A stretch of 36,036 nt of DNA from an uncultured Bacilli bacterium (GTDB lineage: Bacteria; Bacillota_I; Bacilli_A; RFN20; CAG-631), in contig CAKPZU010000009.1 in the NCBI GenBank assembly GCA_934215405.1, forward strand, positions 1-36,036, given 5' to 3'. The notes beneath the pieces were generated by a model. That model was not told where the DNA came from and searched no databases. It saw nothing but the letters and a program-made list of their open reading frames with translations. Below, piece after piece: positions 1-9,019 of this stretch; within the stretch, counting starts at the first letter, position 1, and each line of letters starts with the position of its first letter. Position numbers and translations under genes: made by a program.

Positions 1-472
1 GCGGATTTTAATTTCTCATTTATTTTTTTTGCTTTTTTTGCCTTTTTTGGCGGAATTTACTTTTTCAATTAACGAAACTAAAAATTAGTGTTACAAACTT
101 TTTTATTAATTTAAGGGAAAAATAAAATGAAAATTGTAAATTATAGTTAGAAGGTAAATGGAGGTGATAAAGGTGACTAACGATTACATGGTAATTAATA
201 ATTAACATGTATGGGCTAAGCTGATAATTATAAAATATGGAATATTTATTATCAACAATCATCATTTTGTTATTGATGTATTTGTTAAATAATAACCATA
301 ATAATAAAGATTAGCAGTTAAGTCATCATCGTTAATTATTATTTCCATACCTTCTAGCAGTAAAAAAACAGGAGTAGTTTAATCAGGCTCTCCTGTTTTT
401 CTTTTGACTAATCATCATCGTCACTTATATTATAGTCAATTTTTTAATAAATGTGAATATTTTTAAAAAAAA
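1..472. other. Intergenic region, no supported gene
   Basis: I see no credible coding region here. The sequence is very AT-rich, and short open frames lack ribosome binding sites and protein-like composition. The first 60 bases contain runs of T broken by GC pairs; on the minus strand they would read as a lysine-rich peptide, but no start codon precedes it in frame. The only clear element is the hairpin terminator at 364-400, which lies downstream of the GH3 gene. Confidence 0.6.
364..400 (-). terminator. Rho-independent terminator closing the beta-1,2-glucan locus
   Basis: An 11-bp stem is formed by AAAAACAGGAG (364-374) and CTCCTGTTTTT (390-400), with a 15-nt loop. Read on the minus strand it ends in a run of seven T, and it lies about 70 nt past the GH3 stop codon. 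Because both arms carry A/T tracts it could also stop transcription coming from the left on the plus strand. Confidence 0.88.
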
Positions 473-2566
473 TTATTTTTCATATTTTATTTTAAAGATT
501 TCTAGTTTATGTAAATTAGTTCCAATTTTAATTTCATATTCGCCATCATCTACAACGCTTTTTAAGTCTTTATTTATATACAATAAATCCTTATATGTTA
601 AAGTAAAATTAATATTTTTCTTTTCTTTAGCTTTTAATGGAATTCTTTGATAATATTTTAATTCGTTAAATGGTGAAATAACACTTCGACATTTAGCTTC
701 AATAAACATAAAAGCAATTTCTTCACTATTATAATTACCATTATTTGTTATTGAAAAGCTTATATTTATTTTATCTTTCTTTCCTTTTAAAATGTTCTTT
801 TCAATTTTAAAATTATCATATTTATAATCATTATAAGATAAGCCATCACCAAAAATAAATAATGGTTCATTTTCACAATCTATATAATGAGTCACATAGC
901 GTTGATATGAATCATTTGTATTAGTTTTAGGCCTACCTGTAGGATAATCAATATATGAAATAGGAATTTGTCCAACATTATAAGGAAAAGACATAGTAGT
1001 TTTAGCACTTGGTGATACTTTTCCTAATATTATATCACGAATAGCTTTTCCACCTTCTTGACCTAAGTAGAAAGAATAAAGTAAAGAATCACATTTGTTT
1101 ATATAGTTAGTTAAAACAAGTGGCCTTCCAGCAAAGATAACTAACACAATATTTTTATTAGACTTATTTAGTTCATCAAGCAATTCTTCTTGCTTTAAAG
1201 GAAGTGTTAATTCACATCTTGATCCACCTTCACCAGACATAAAATCACTCTCGCCAAGGCATAAAATAACTGTATTAGCTAAAGTATAATCATCAACTAC
1301 TAAAACATCATTGTTTTCTTTAAAAGCATCATAAATAGTAGTTGTATCATTACTATCGCTAACACCGCCCCAAGGGCCTGTTATACTTTTTTCTTTAGCA
1401 TAATCGCCTAAAATAGAGACTATTTCTTTATTATTTAAAGGTAAAATTTCATTTTTAAGCATTAAGATTGATTGAGTTGCTATTTTATAAGATATTTCAA
1501 TATTCTCTTTCTTTTTAAAATATTTTTCATTATCTAAATAAATGTTTTTATAAGGATTAGCAAACAATCCTAAATCATATTTAGCCTTTAAAATGTTATA
1601 GCAAGAATCATTTACATATTTAATGTGTTTTTTATCTTCTTGACATATTTTTAATAAGTAATCCTTATAGCATGTTGAAACCATTTCTTGATCTAAGCCA
1701 TTAGTTATACAAATTCTAGCAGCATCCTTTTCGTCAATTGCTACCTTATGATTAATTAATTCACTAGCTGCCCCATAATCGCTTATAGTAAAGCCATTAA
1801 ATTTTAGCTTATCCCTTAAGATTGTTTTAGTAATTTCTTTGTTGGCAAGAACTGGAATATTGTTAACAGAATTAAAAGCAAACATTACACCAAGGACATT
1901 ATTTTTAATAGCTTCTTGAAAAGAAGGCAAATAATTAGTATATAGTGAAATTGGTGAGATTTCAGTTCTATTATATTCACGACCTGCAAGAGGTGTTCCA
2001 TAACCCACAAAATGCTTACAGCAAGCACCAACTGCATCTTTATTTTTCAAATTATTAGTTTGATAGCCTTTAACATAAGCCTTAGCTAAACGTTTATTTA
2101 AATAAATGTCCTCACCATTTGATTCATTAACTCTTCCCCAACGAGCATCATTAACATAATCAAGCATTGGTGAAAAGGTAACGTTAATTCCTGAATGAGC
2201 AGCTTCATAGCCACTAACTCTAGCAACTTTTTCAATTAATTTATCATTAAATGAGCAAGACATAGAAAGAGGAGTAGGAAATGATATTTTAAAGCCATGA
2301 ATAACATCAAGCATAAACATTAAAGGAATGTGTAAGCGACTATTATTAATAGCACATTGTTGAAGTGAATTAATAACATTTACATCGCTAATATTTAAAA
2401 TAGAGCCAATATGACCTTGCTTTATTTCTTTTATTACATCTTCATTTTCAAATTCCGGACCAGTAGTTAAACCTCCGTAATAAAATGTTTGATATAATTG
2501 ACCAATTTTTTCTTCAAGTGTCATTTGTTTTAGTAAATTGTTTATAAATTTATTATCCTTTTTCAT
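473..2566 (-). CDS. GH3 beta-glucosidase, cytoplasmic, probably acting on sophorose/sophorooligosaccharides
   Basis: This 697-residue protein has the full GH3 architecture. The N-terminal TIM barrel carries the KHF motif near residue 184 and the nucleophile Asp at about 263 in ISDYGA. The alpha/beta sandwich domain follows, with the likely acid/base Glu in SGEGGSR, and a fibronectin III-like C-terminal domain covers about 590-690. There is no signal peptide, so it should act in the cytoplasm, hydrolysing non-reducing beta-glucosyl ends. Its start overlaps the phosphorylase stop by one base (TAATG) and has only a distant GAGG, which implies translational coupling. In Listeria innocua the GH3 enzyme Lin1840 sits beside a 1,2-beta-oligoglucan phosphorylase in the same way. 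The beta-1,2 linkage preference is inferred from that context. It is the last gene of the locus. Confidence 0.9.
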   Translation of the reverse strand: MKKDNKFINNLLKQMTLEEKIGQLYQTFYYGGLTTGPEFENEDVIKEIKQGHIGSILNISDVNVINSLQQCAINNSRLHIPLMFMLDVIHGFKISFPTPLSMSCSFNDKLIEKVARVSGYEAAHSGINVTFSPMLDYVNDARWGRVNESNGEDIYLNKRLAKAYVKGYQTNNLKNKDAVGACCKHFVGYGTPLAGREYNRTEISPISLYTNYLPSFQEAIKNNVLGVMFAFNSVNNIPVLANKEITKTILRDKLKFNGFTISDYGAASELINHKVAIDEKDAARICITNGLDQEMVSTCYKDYLLKICQEDKKHIKYVNDSCYNILKAKYDLGLFANPYKNIYLDNEKYFKKKENIEISYKIATQSILMLKNEILPLNNKEIVSILGDYAKEKSITGPWGGVSDSNDTTTIYDAFKENNDVLVVDDYTLANTVILCLGESDFMSGEGGSRCELTLPLKQEELLDELNKSNKNIVLVIFAGRPLVLTNYINKCDSLLYSFYLGQEGGKAIRDIILGKVSPSAKTTMSFPYNVGQIPISYIDYPTGRPKTNTNDSYQRYVTHYIDCENEPLFIFGDGLSYNDYKYDNFKIEKNILKGKKDKINISFSITNNGNYNSEEIAFMFIEAKCRSVISPFNELKYYQRIPLKAKEKKNINFTLTYKDLLYINKDLKSVVDDGEYEIKIGTNLHKLEIFKIKYEK

Positions 2567-5500
2567 TATTTACAATAAACCTCAATATTCATATCACCAT
2601 CAATAAATGGTACAAATAGTCCTGAATTTCTATAAGTATCAGTATTGCTATTCGTAAATATTTTATCATTAACCTTTACTTCATTAATTGTTGATTTTTC
2701 ATTAAGCACATGATAGTTAATAGTAATGTGTTTATTATTATAAGTAAATTCAACTTTACTATTGTTGACATTTTTACTTAAAATTGGATCTAAATATAAG
2801 CCATCATTTAAAACATTAATACCAAAGAATTTAGAATATAATTGATGTAAATAAATTCCAGGGCCTGATGAATATAAACGCCAGCCTGCTTTTACATTAA
2901 CTTCCTTTGTTTTTAATTTATTAAAGTTTTCATTAGCTTCATATCTATTATAGAAATCTCCATCACTTGATGAAAAATATACATTTCCTTGGCGAGTTAA
3001 AGCATTGCTTACAGAATCCTTAATTAAAATAGGACAAATCATATTTAATCCTTCATATAATCTAGCGTTTTCACCGATTTTAGCCATTGCTTCAAGATAA
3101 CGGATATGTGCATGAACATATAAAAGACCAATTTCTCTTCCAAAGTTAGCGGCAGTTTCAGCACGATTAAATAATTCGTTTTTACCGCCTTTATATTTAA
3201 TTGCATCGCTCATTAAACGAATACCATCAGGATACATTAAATATTCATCCATAATATTCAAATAATCCTTAACCTGCTTTTTATTATAAAGTGAAGCAAT
3301 CATACCACGAGTTAATGGTAATAAGCGATACCTTATATGTGATTTGTTATCAAGTGGGTGAAGCATATATTCAATTTCACCATTATTATAATTTAAAAAT
3401 CCGGCTGGAACGTTATCTTTAATTAAATATTTATTAAAATCAGTTAGCATTTTATCATACATATCCTTAGCTAATGATGTATCAAAGCTAGTATCCTTTA
3501 AATCATCAATAAATGTATTTAAAGCGTCAAGCGTTAAAGCAATAGTCCAACCAGAAACCATATGCTTTGCTTGTGATTTATCTTTTGGTTGTAGTGTATC
3601 ATCCCAATCACCACCGCCATAGCATGATAAATTAAAAGGCTTGACAAAAGAATTTTTGATCGTTAAAAGCTCATTTATAACGTGATTATAAATAGTATCA
3701 ACCTTAGTAGAAGGCTTTCCTAAGCAAAAATCAAAATAAGGAACCTTTTCATTTAAAATAGCATAATCCTTAGTTACCTTTAAATATAATGATAAAGCCT
3801 TTATTGGCCAAACAATAACATCACCATGGCTATCTTCAGCTTGAATATTAGCATATTCATCAAACATAAACCATTGAGGCCAATCATAATTAGAAACAAA
3901 TTGACGAGAGTAAACCTTTAATAATATATCCTTAGCAATATCATATTTAGCAAATGTTAAAAATAATTCAAAAGGCCCTTGGCATACGTCTCTACATCCC
4001 CAAGCAGCACCAGAAAATTGCTCTAAGCCATGAGGTGAAGCATAATGGATTAAAGCATTTTGAACATACCAAATTGTTAAATCATTAACCTTATTAATAA
4101 ATTTATCATTACCTGAAACACTTATATTATCAATATTATTTTTAAAATTATTATAATAGGTATCAATCATACTATTTATATCTTCATATTCAAAGCTATC
4201 ATCAAATTCATATGAAGCAGTAATTAATAGCTTAACATTATTAGCATTATCTACTTTTTGCACCATTAATGGATTATTACTTTCTTTATAATCATTAAAG
4301 AAGAATGAATCATCATGTAAATCTAATTTGTTATCAACAATTTTATAAGTATAATGCATATTAGGATATTTTTGATAAGCCATTGTTGATTGATTGAAAT
4401 AATAAGTTAAACTATTATCATTTTGCTTAATAGTAGGTGTAGCATTACCCATATTAATATAATTAGTTATAATAAAATCATATTTAATATTATTTTTTGA
4501 AATAATTTCGATTTCAATTTTATTTTCATCATAGCTTATGGCTGAGGTAATAGTTAATAAGTCATTATTAATTTTATAATACCATGTAGCTGATGAAACT
4601 GACATTTTAAAAGCAGCAGGTAATGTTAATAAACGATAATCATTATCAAGCTTAATAAATATTCTTAAGCCTTTACTTTTTAAAACATTTAATGGAGTTT
4701 TACTTTCATGAGTAAAGGAATTAAAATCAGTATTTCCTAAAACTATATGAGAAGCAAAAACACCATACATATATGATGTAAAGGCCATTGGTGAACGATT
4801 AATCTTTTTAAAGCCATTAGAAATAAAGACCATTCCTGTTGGACGAATAGCTTCAAGCTCCATATCTTGAGTAACAACATATTCATTATTTTTTGTGAAG
4901 AATGAATATATTTCGTTATTCTTTCCATATTCCACATTTCTTAATTCTTTAAACATATCGTTTAATTCTTCATTTGTCATTTTTAAAGAAGAAACAGTAT
5001 GATTATAGTTATATTTTAAAGATGTTTTATTGAAAATCACTGAATCTATATCAACATCTTCAAGGCTATTATGTAAAGCAATGATACTATTTAAATCAAC
5101 TTCCTTTGTAGGGAAAGTAAAGTAATTGTCTTGAATATGGTGATAGAATGTATATGTTTTTTCACTAATTACTTCATCTTTAGTTTTAAATACTAAATAA
5201 GCAAATTCATATTGTAGATTTTTATTTTCAAGATGAGTGTCAAGAAGAGCAAGTGGATAGTTTAAAAGCTTAAATTCTTTTTTAAAGAATTGAAAGCCAT
5301 CTGTTGAATATGAATCAATTTCATTTAATGATGATGTTTCAAGAAGTAAAGGTCTTCCTTGGTTTTGTTTGCTTAAAATAGCATAAGAATTGTTTCTTTT
5401 AATAATGTTATGATCGATATATTGGCAATTATATGCTTCATTAATTCCTTCATTTGCTAAACCAACATCAAAGCCATAATAAATAGAAACTAATTCCTTT

Positions 5501-5826
5501 GATGTGGATTTTAATTTAACATCTACAAACCAAGTATTATCACTTAAAGAAATAGTAAGTAAATAGCTAACTAAATTAAATGTTCCTTTATATATAACTT
5601 TATTATTAATAATAGCAAATGATGAAGGCGAATTTACACCAATTAGCTTAGTAAACTCCTTACCAACCTTTAAATAAACATTATAAATTGATCCATCAAG
5701 AGTAGATGCAGGATACATATTTAGCATGCAATTATCATAAATTACCTTATAAATATCGCCGGTATCTAAAACTTGTATTTTAAGATTATTATTTTTTATT
5801 TCATTAATTTTTGGATACATTTCCAT
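2566..5826 (-). CDS. GH94 1,2-beta-oligoglucan (sophorooligosaccharide) phosphorylase
   Basis: This 1086-residue cytoplasmic protein resembles the large GH94 subgroup typified by Listeria innocua Lin1839. These enzymes use phosphate to release alpha-glucose-1-phosphate from beta-1,2-linked glucose oligomers. The long N-terminal half consists of beta-sandwich-like regions. The C-terminal half is the (alpha/alpha)6 barrel, with GGGDWDDTLQP near residue 740 matching the GH94 general-acid Asp region. Aromatic and Gly-rich segments follow near the C-terminus (VYFSSSDGDFYNRYEA; SGPGIYLHQL). The length of about 1,100 fits this subgroup and exceeds that of cellobiose phosphorylases (about 800). The start ATG is preceded by GGAGG at 7 nt. 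It lies between the GH144 lipoprotein gene and the GH3 gene. Another GH94 oligoglucan specificity is possible but less likely with GH144 next door. Confidence 0.87.
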   Translation of the reverse strand: MEMYPKINEIKNNNLKIQVLDTGDIYKVIYDNCMLNMYPASTLDGSIYNVYLKVGKEFTKLIGVNSPSSFAIINNKVIYKGTFNLVSYLLTISLSDNTWFVDVKLKSTSKELVSIYYGFDVGLANEGINEAYNCQYIDHNIIKRNNSYAILSKQNQGRPLLLETSSLNEIDSYSTDGFQFFKKEFKLLNYPLALLDTHLENKNLQYEFAYLVFKTKDEVISEKTYTFYHHIQDNYFTFPTKEVDLNSIIALHNSLEDVDIDSVIFNKTSLKYNYNHTVSSLKMTNEELNDMFKELRNVEYGKNNEIYSFFTKNNEYVVTQDMELEAIRPTGMVFISNGFKKINRSPMAFTSYMYGVFASHIVLGNTDFNSFTHESKTPLNVLKSKGLRIFIKLDNDYRLLTLPAAFKMSVSSATWYYKINNDLLTITSAISYDENKIEIEIISKNNIKYDFIITNYINMGNATPTIKQNDNSLTYYFNQSTMAYQKYPNMHYTYKIVDNKLDLHDDSFFFNDYKESNNPLMVQKVDNANNVKLLITASYEFDDSFEYEDINSMIDTYYNNFKNNIDNISVSGNDKFINKVNDLTIWYVQNALIHYASPHGLEQFSGAAWGCRDVCQGPFELFLTFAKYDIAKDILLKVYSRQFVSNYDWPQWFMFDEYANIQAEDSHGDVIVWPIKALSLYLKVTKDYAILNEKVPYFDFCLGKPSTKVDTIYNHVINELLTIKNSFVKPFNLSCYGGGDWDDTLQPKDKSQAKHMVSGWTIALTLDALNTFIDDLKDTSFDTSLAKDMYDKMLTDFNKYLIKDNVPAGFLNYNNGEIEYMLHPLDNKSHIRYRLLPLTRGMIASLYNKKQVKDYLNIMDEYLMYPDGIRLMSDAIKYKGGKNELFNRAETAANFGREIGLLYVHAHIRYLEAMAKIGENARLYEGLNMICPILIKDSVSNALTRQGNVYFSSSDGDFYNRYEANENFNKLKTKEVNVKAGWRLYSSGPGIYLHQLYSKFFGINVLNDGLYLDPILSKNVNNSKVEFTYNNKHITINYHVLNEKSTINEVKVNDKIFTNSNTDTYRNSGLFVPFIDGDMNIEVYCK

Positions 5827-5840
5827 AAATATCCTCCTAC

Positions 5841-7205
5841 TTATTTTATACCTAAAGCATTTAGGCCATCTTGATAGTAAGGAACCATATTAGTAAGATC
5901 CCAAATCATACCAGATATATAATTTTCAATCATTAAAGCACCAATTCCTTTATCAATACCAATAACATCACTATCATACCAACCAGATGCAGGAATATTA
6001 ATAGTAGTATCAGTATAATTATCAGTAGTGCCTAAATTATAAGCATCAATAAAGCCATATTTAGACCAAAGATTTTCATTACTTTTATAGTTTTTCATAG
6101 TAGCTATAACTTCATTTGGGGCAAATACTAATGAGCCAATTGCTCCACATGGAGGGACTGTGCCATCAATTAAATTACCACCACTACAAGGCCTTATTCC
6201 ATAAGAGCCAGTATAGCCATTAGGGCCATCACAAGCTGTAAATCCCCAGCTTAATGCTGAATAAGTTTTATATTTATCTTTTTGCTCTTCAGCATAATAA
6301 ATAGCGGCTTTTGTTGCATTTATTGAATTAGTGAACCAATTAGTTCCATCCTCATCAGTTTTGTTTTGAAAATCAATGAAGGCATGAGAAAATTGATAAG
6401 TAAATAAAGAACCAGTCCAAGTTAAATAAAATTCATCATAATAAGGAGTTTTTGAAGATTTTTGAGATATAGCCTTCATTACCTTATAAGGGTCAGAATT
6501 AACAGGATGAGTTGGGCTTCCAGCGGCTAAAACCATAATTTGTAGTTGTTCAGCATATCCGCCCCATGTTCCTTCAAAGCCCTTTTCTGGTGAATACCCC
6601 ATATAGAATCTATAAACATCTTTATTATAATACCAATCCCATTCAATAGCTTTATAAATATTAGTAGCCATTTCATAGCATTCACCATTAAAATATCTAC
6701 CGGCTACTAAGGCTCCATTAATTAATATGGCAGTATCAATTATTGAAACCTCAACGCTATTTGAAAATCTTTTACCAGTTTTCATATTTAAAAAGTGATA
6801 ATAAAATCCATGAGTTCTTTCAAGGCTTAAAAGTGTCTTTAAAGTGCCATTTACTCTTTCATAGCCCTCATCATAGCTAATCCAGCCTCTTTCAACACCA
6901 ACTGGAATTAAAGCTAAGCCATAGCCAACACTTGCAATTGAAGCGTAAGAATAAGCATAGTCTTGTTTGACATTATATCTATCAGGAATTAACCCATAAG
7001 CAGGAGAGTTTTTAGTTGAATTTGCTGTTTCATAGAAAAAGTCAAATGATGCTTTTAATTCATCAATTAATACATCATCAACATTTTCAATTTTATCGAC
7101 TTTATGATATTGATTTTCTTCAATAATAGAAGATGAATCACTTATATTATTACAGCTAACTAACATAAGTGGTAATATTAAACTTAATAGTAATTTCTTT
7201 TTCAT
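5841..7205 (-). CDS. GH144-family lipoprotein, probable extracellular endo-beta-1,2-glucanase
   Basis: A lipoprotein signal peptide ends in LMLVSC, with lipobox Cys at residue 18, so the enzyme should be tethered on the outer face of the membrane. The rest is the glucoamylase-like (alpha/alpha)6 family PF10091/GH144. Typical blocks are HGFYYHF (132-138), EVSIIDT with an acidic residue at 152, AAGSPTHP (227-234), GSLFTYQFSHAF (265-276) and WGFTACDGP (320-328). The family includes the endo-beta-1,2-glucanase of Chitinophaga arvensicola and an exo-acting sophorohydrolase, so endo action is likely but unproven. I start the gene at the ATG at 7205. The frame is open further upstream only through non-ATG codons, and the hydrophobic leader begins exactly here. 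The ribosome binding site is weak (GGTGA), suggesting coupling to the permease gene, whose stop codon lies immediately upstream. Confidence 0.86.
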   Translation of the reverse strand: MKKKLLLSLILPLMLVSCNNISDSSSIIEENQYHKVDKIENVDDVLIDELKASFDFFYETANSTKNSPAYGLIPDRYNVKQDYAYSYASIASVGYGLALIPVGVERGWISYDEGYERVNGTLKTLLSLERTHGFYYHFLNMKTGKRFSNSVEVSIIDTAILINGALVAGRYFNGECYEMATNIYKAIEWDWYYNKDVYRFYMGYSPEKGFEGTWGGYAEQLQIMVLAAGSPTHPVNSDPYKVMKAISQKSSKTPYYDEFYLTWTGSLFTYQFSHAFIDFQNKTDEDGTNWFTNSINATKAAIYYAEEQKDKYKTYSALSWGFTACDGPNGYTGSYGIRPCSGGNLIDGTVPPCGAIGSLVFAPNEVIATMKNYKSNENLWSKYGFIDAYNLGTTDNYTDTTINIPASGWYDSDVIGIDKGIGALMIENYISGMIWDLTNMVPYYQDGLNALGIK

Positions 7206-7206
7206 A

Positions 7207-8133
7207 TTATTCACCAGCAATACCAGATTGCTCTACTCCTTTTATAAAATATTTTTGTAATAATAGGTACATTATAAACATTGGCAAAATAATTAATAAT
7301 GTTGCAGCAAGCCTTATGCCTTCATTTAACATTTGTGTAGCTTCTGAATATTGTGATTTATAATCACTTACAAAGTAAGCAAGCCTTATTTGCAATGTTG
7401 TCCATTTTGAATCATTTAAGAACAATGATGACAAATATGTTTCATTCCAATACCAAACAAATGAGAATAAAAATGTTGTTAAATAAGCAGGGCCAGCAAG
7501 AGGGACATTAACTCTAAAGAATATTTTATATTCATTAGCTCCATCAATTTCAGCAGCTTCATCAAGAACTTTAGGACTCATTTTAAAGAATTGATAGAAA
7601 ATTAAAACGAAAACAGCTGAATTAATTCCTTGACCAAAAAGGGAAGGAAGAATTATTGACCACAATGTTCCAAGTAAATTTAAGTTATTAAACATTACAT
7701 ATTTTGGAATTGTATAAACCTGACTTGGAATAATAAATGTTAATAATACTAAAGCAAAGAAAAGCTTTTTTAATGGAAATTCAAATTTAGCAAAGCCATA
7801 GCCAATTAATGATGTGACTAAGGTTTGTAAAATTGCTGGAAGCAAAGTGACTAATAAGCTTTGTCCTAAGGTTTGAGGATATTTTAATACCTTAAAGGCT
7901 CTAGTATAGTTTTCAATATAAAACGTAGAAGGTATCCAGTTTACTGTTGGATTAATTAAATCAGATGTTGATTTAAATGATGTTGAAACCATTGTAAGCA
8001 AAGGGTAAATATAAACAAAGCCAATACTAATTAATAAAGCATAAATACATACCTTATAAATAAAGCCATCAGTTAATGTATAGCCTAGTAAAAATCTTTT
8101 AATTTTCTGTTTATCAATAGATTTTGCTTTCAT
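7207..8133 (-). CDS. Carbohydrate ABC transporter permease (MalG-like), pair 2
   Basis: This is a six-helix inner membrane permease of about 308 residues. The cytoplasmic EAA loop reads DEAAEIDGANEYKIFFRV and would contact the ATPase subunit. The N-terminus starts in the cytoplasm and the C-terminal segment EQSGIAGE is typical of MalG-type sugar permeases (CUT1 family). I use the ATG at 8133, which has AAGGAG 8 nt upstream. A longer frame to 8175 would overlap the preceding gene by about 40 bases and lacks a comparable ribosome binding site. It pairs with the permease directly upstream (8135-9019). The presumed cargo is a beta-1,2-glucooligosaccharide. Confidence 0.92.
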   Translation of the reverse strand: MKAKSIDKQKIKRFLLGYTLTDGFIYKVCIYALLISIGFVYIYPLLTMVSTSFKSTSDLINPTVNWIPSTFYIENYTRAFKVLKYPQTLGQSLLVTLLPAILQTLVTSLIGYGFAKFEFPLKKLFFALVLLTFIIPSQVYTIPKYVMFNNLNLLGTLWSIILPSLFGQGINSAVFVLIFYQFFKMSPKVLDEAAEIDGANEYKIFFRVNVPLAGPAYLTTFLFSFVWYWNETYLSSLFLNDSKWTTLQIRLAYFVSDYKSQYSEATQMLNEGIRLAATLLIILPMFIMYLLLQKYFIKGVEQSGIAGE

Positions 8134-8134
8134 A

Positions 8135-9019
8135 TTATTCTTCTCCTTTCTTTGGTTTAAATAGTAAAAATACAAGCCCTAAAGCTAACAAAACTAATAA
8201 TAAGTATATCCAAGCTAAAGCTGAAGCAAATCCATAGCCAGTAACTGCACTATTCATATTTGATTTAATTAGCTTAATACAGCCATTTTCTGAGAATGTT
8301 GCTAAAAAGACAATTGTGTAAATACCATTAATCAAATACATGCTTCTTAATGATGGCAAGGTAATTTTCCAAAAGCATTCCCAAGGTCCGGCGCCATCAA
8401 TTTTTGCAGCCTCATATGTTGAGTAATTAATCTTTTGTAATCCTGAAAGGAAAATTACTATTTGTACACCTGAATACCAAAAAATAATAATTAATTGGCT
8501 AAAGAATGATGATAATGGTTTACTTAGCCATGCTGGCAATTGCTCTTTAAGTAAAGCAATAACAGCATATTGATTAATAAATGAAGATCCTGCAGCATCA
8601 GTTTCTAAAAGTTCAGAGATAACAGGTCCACTAACAATAATAACTGGTAAGAAATATATTGCTCTAAATAAACCCTTACATTTAATATTTTGGTTTAATA
8701 ATAAAGCAATAATTGTTGAAAACACTAAAATAATTGGTACTTCAAGAATTATTTCTTCACCAAAGGCTAGCATTTGCTCTAAAAAAGTAAATCCTTCTTC
8801 GCGAATAAAGATATTTTTAAAATTAGCAAAGTTATTCCATTTTAAGATAATATTTGTTGATGTAATAGTTACATCAGATAAAGAATAAGCAAGTGCCATA
8901 ATAAATGGATAAAGTGTAAAAAAAGCAAAGCCAATAATCCATATTAAAATGAACGAATAGCCAATTAAGGATTTCCTTGTTTTCTTTTTAAGAGGCTTTT
9001 TAAAAAGGGCATTAGTCAT
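8135..9019 (-). CDS. Carbohydrate ABC transporter permease (MalF-like), pair 2
   Basis: A 294-residue integral membrane protein with an N-terminal basic segment, about six hydrophobic helices and an EAA loop YEAAKIDGAGPWECFWKI. It is the MalF-type partner of the permease at 7207-8133. Its extracytoplasmic loop after the first helix is long (about 45-90), as in many MalF-like proteins of Gram-positive bacteria. The start ATG overlaps the end of the DUF5696-type gene by 8 bases (ATGACTAA) and has GGAGG upstream, so translation is likely coupled. No ATP-binding subunit is encoded nearby. Confidence 0.92.
   Translation of the reverse strand: MTNALFKKPLKKKTRKSLIGYSFILIWIIGFAFFTLYPFIMALAYSLSDVTITSTNIILKWNNFANFKNIFIREEGFTFLEQMLAFGEEIILEVPIILVFSTIIALLLNQNIKCKGLFRAIYFLPVIIVSGPVISELLETDAAGSSFINQYAVIALLKEQLPAWLSKPLSSFFSQLIIIFWYSGVQIVIFLSGLQKINYSTYEAAKIDGAGPWECFWKITLPSLRSMYLINGIYTIVFLATFSENGCIKLIKSNMNSAVTGYGFASALAWIYLLLVLLALGLVFLLFKPKKGEE

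Noticed and set aside
14..60. Lysine-rich C-terminal peptide on the minus strand (AKKGKKSKKNK then stop)
   Set aside because: No start codon exists in frame after the preceding stop and there is no ribosome binding site; it comes from T-rich sequence broken by GC pairs.
65..265. 66-residue open frame on the minus strand
   Set aside because: Composition is that of AT-rich noncoding DNA (runs of Tyr, His, Leu, Ile), with no ribosome binding site and no recognisable domain.
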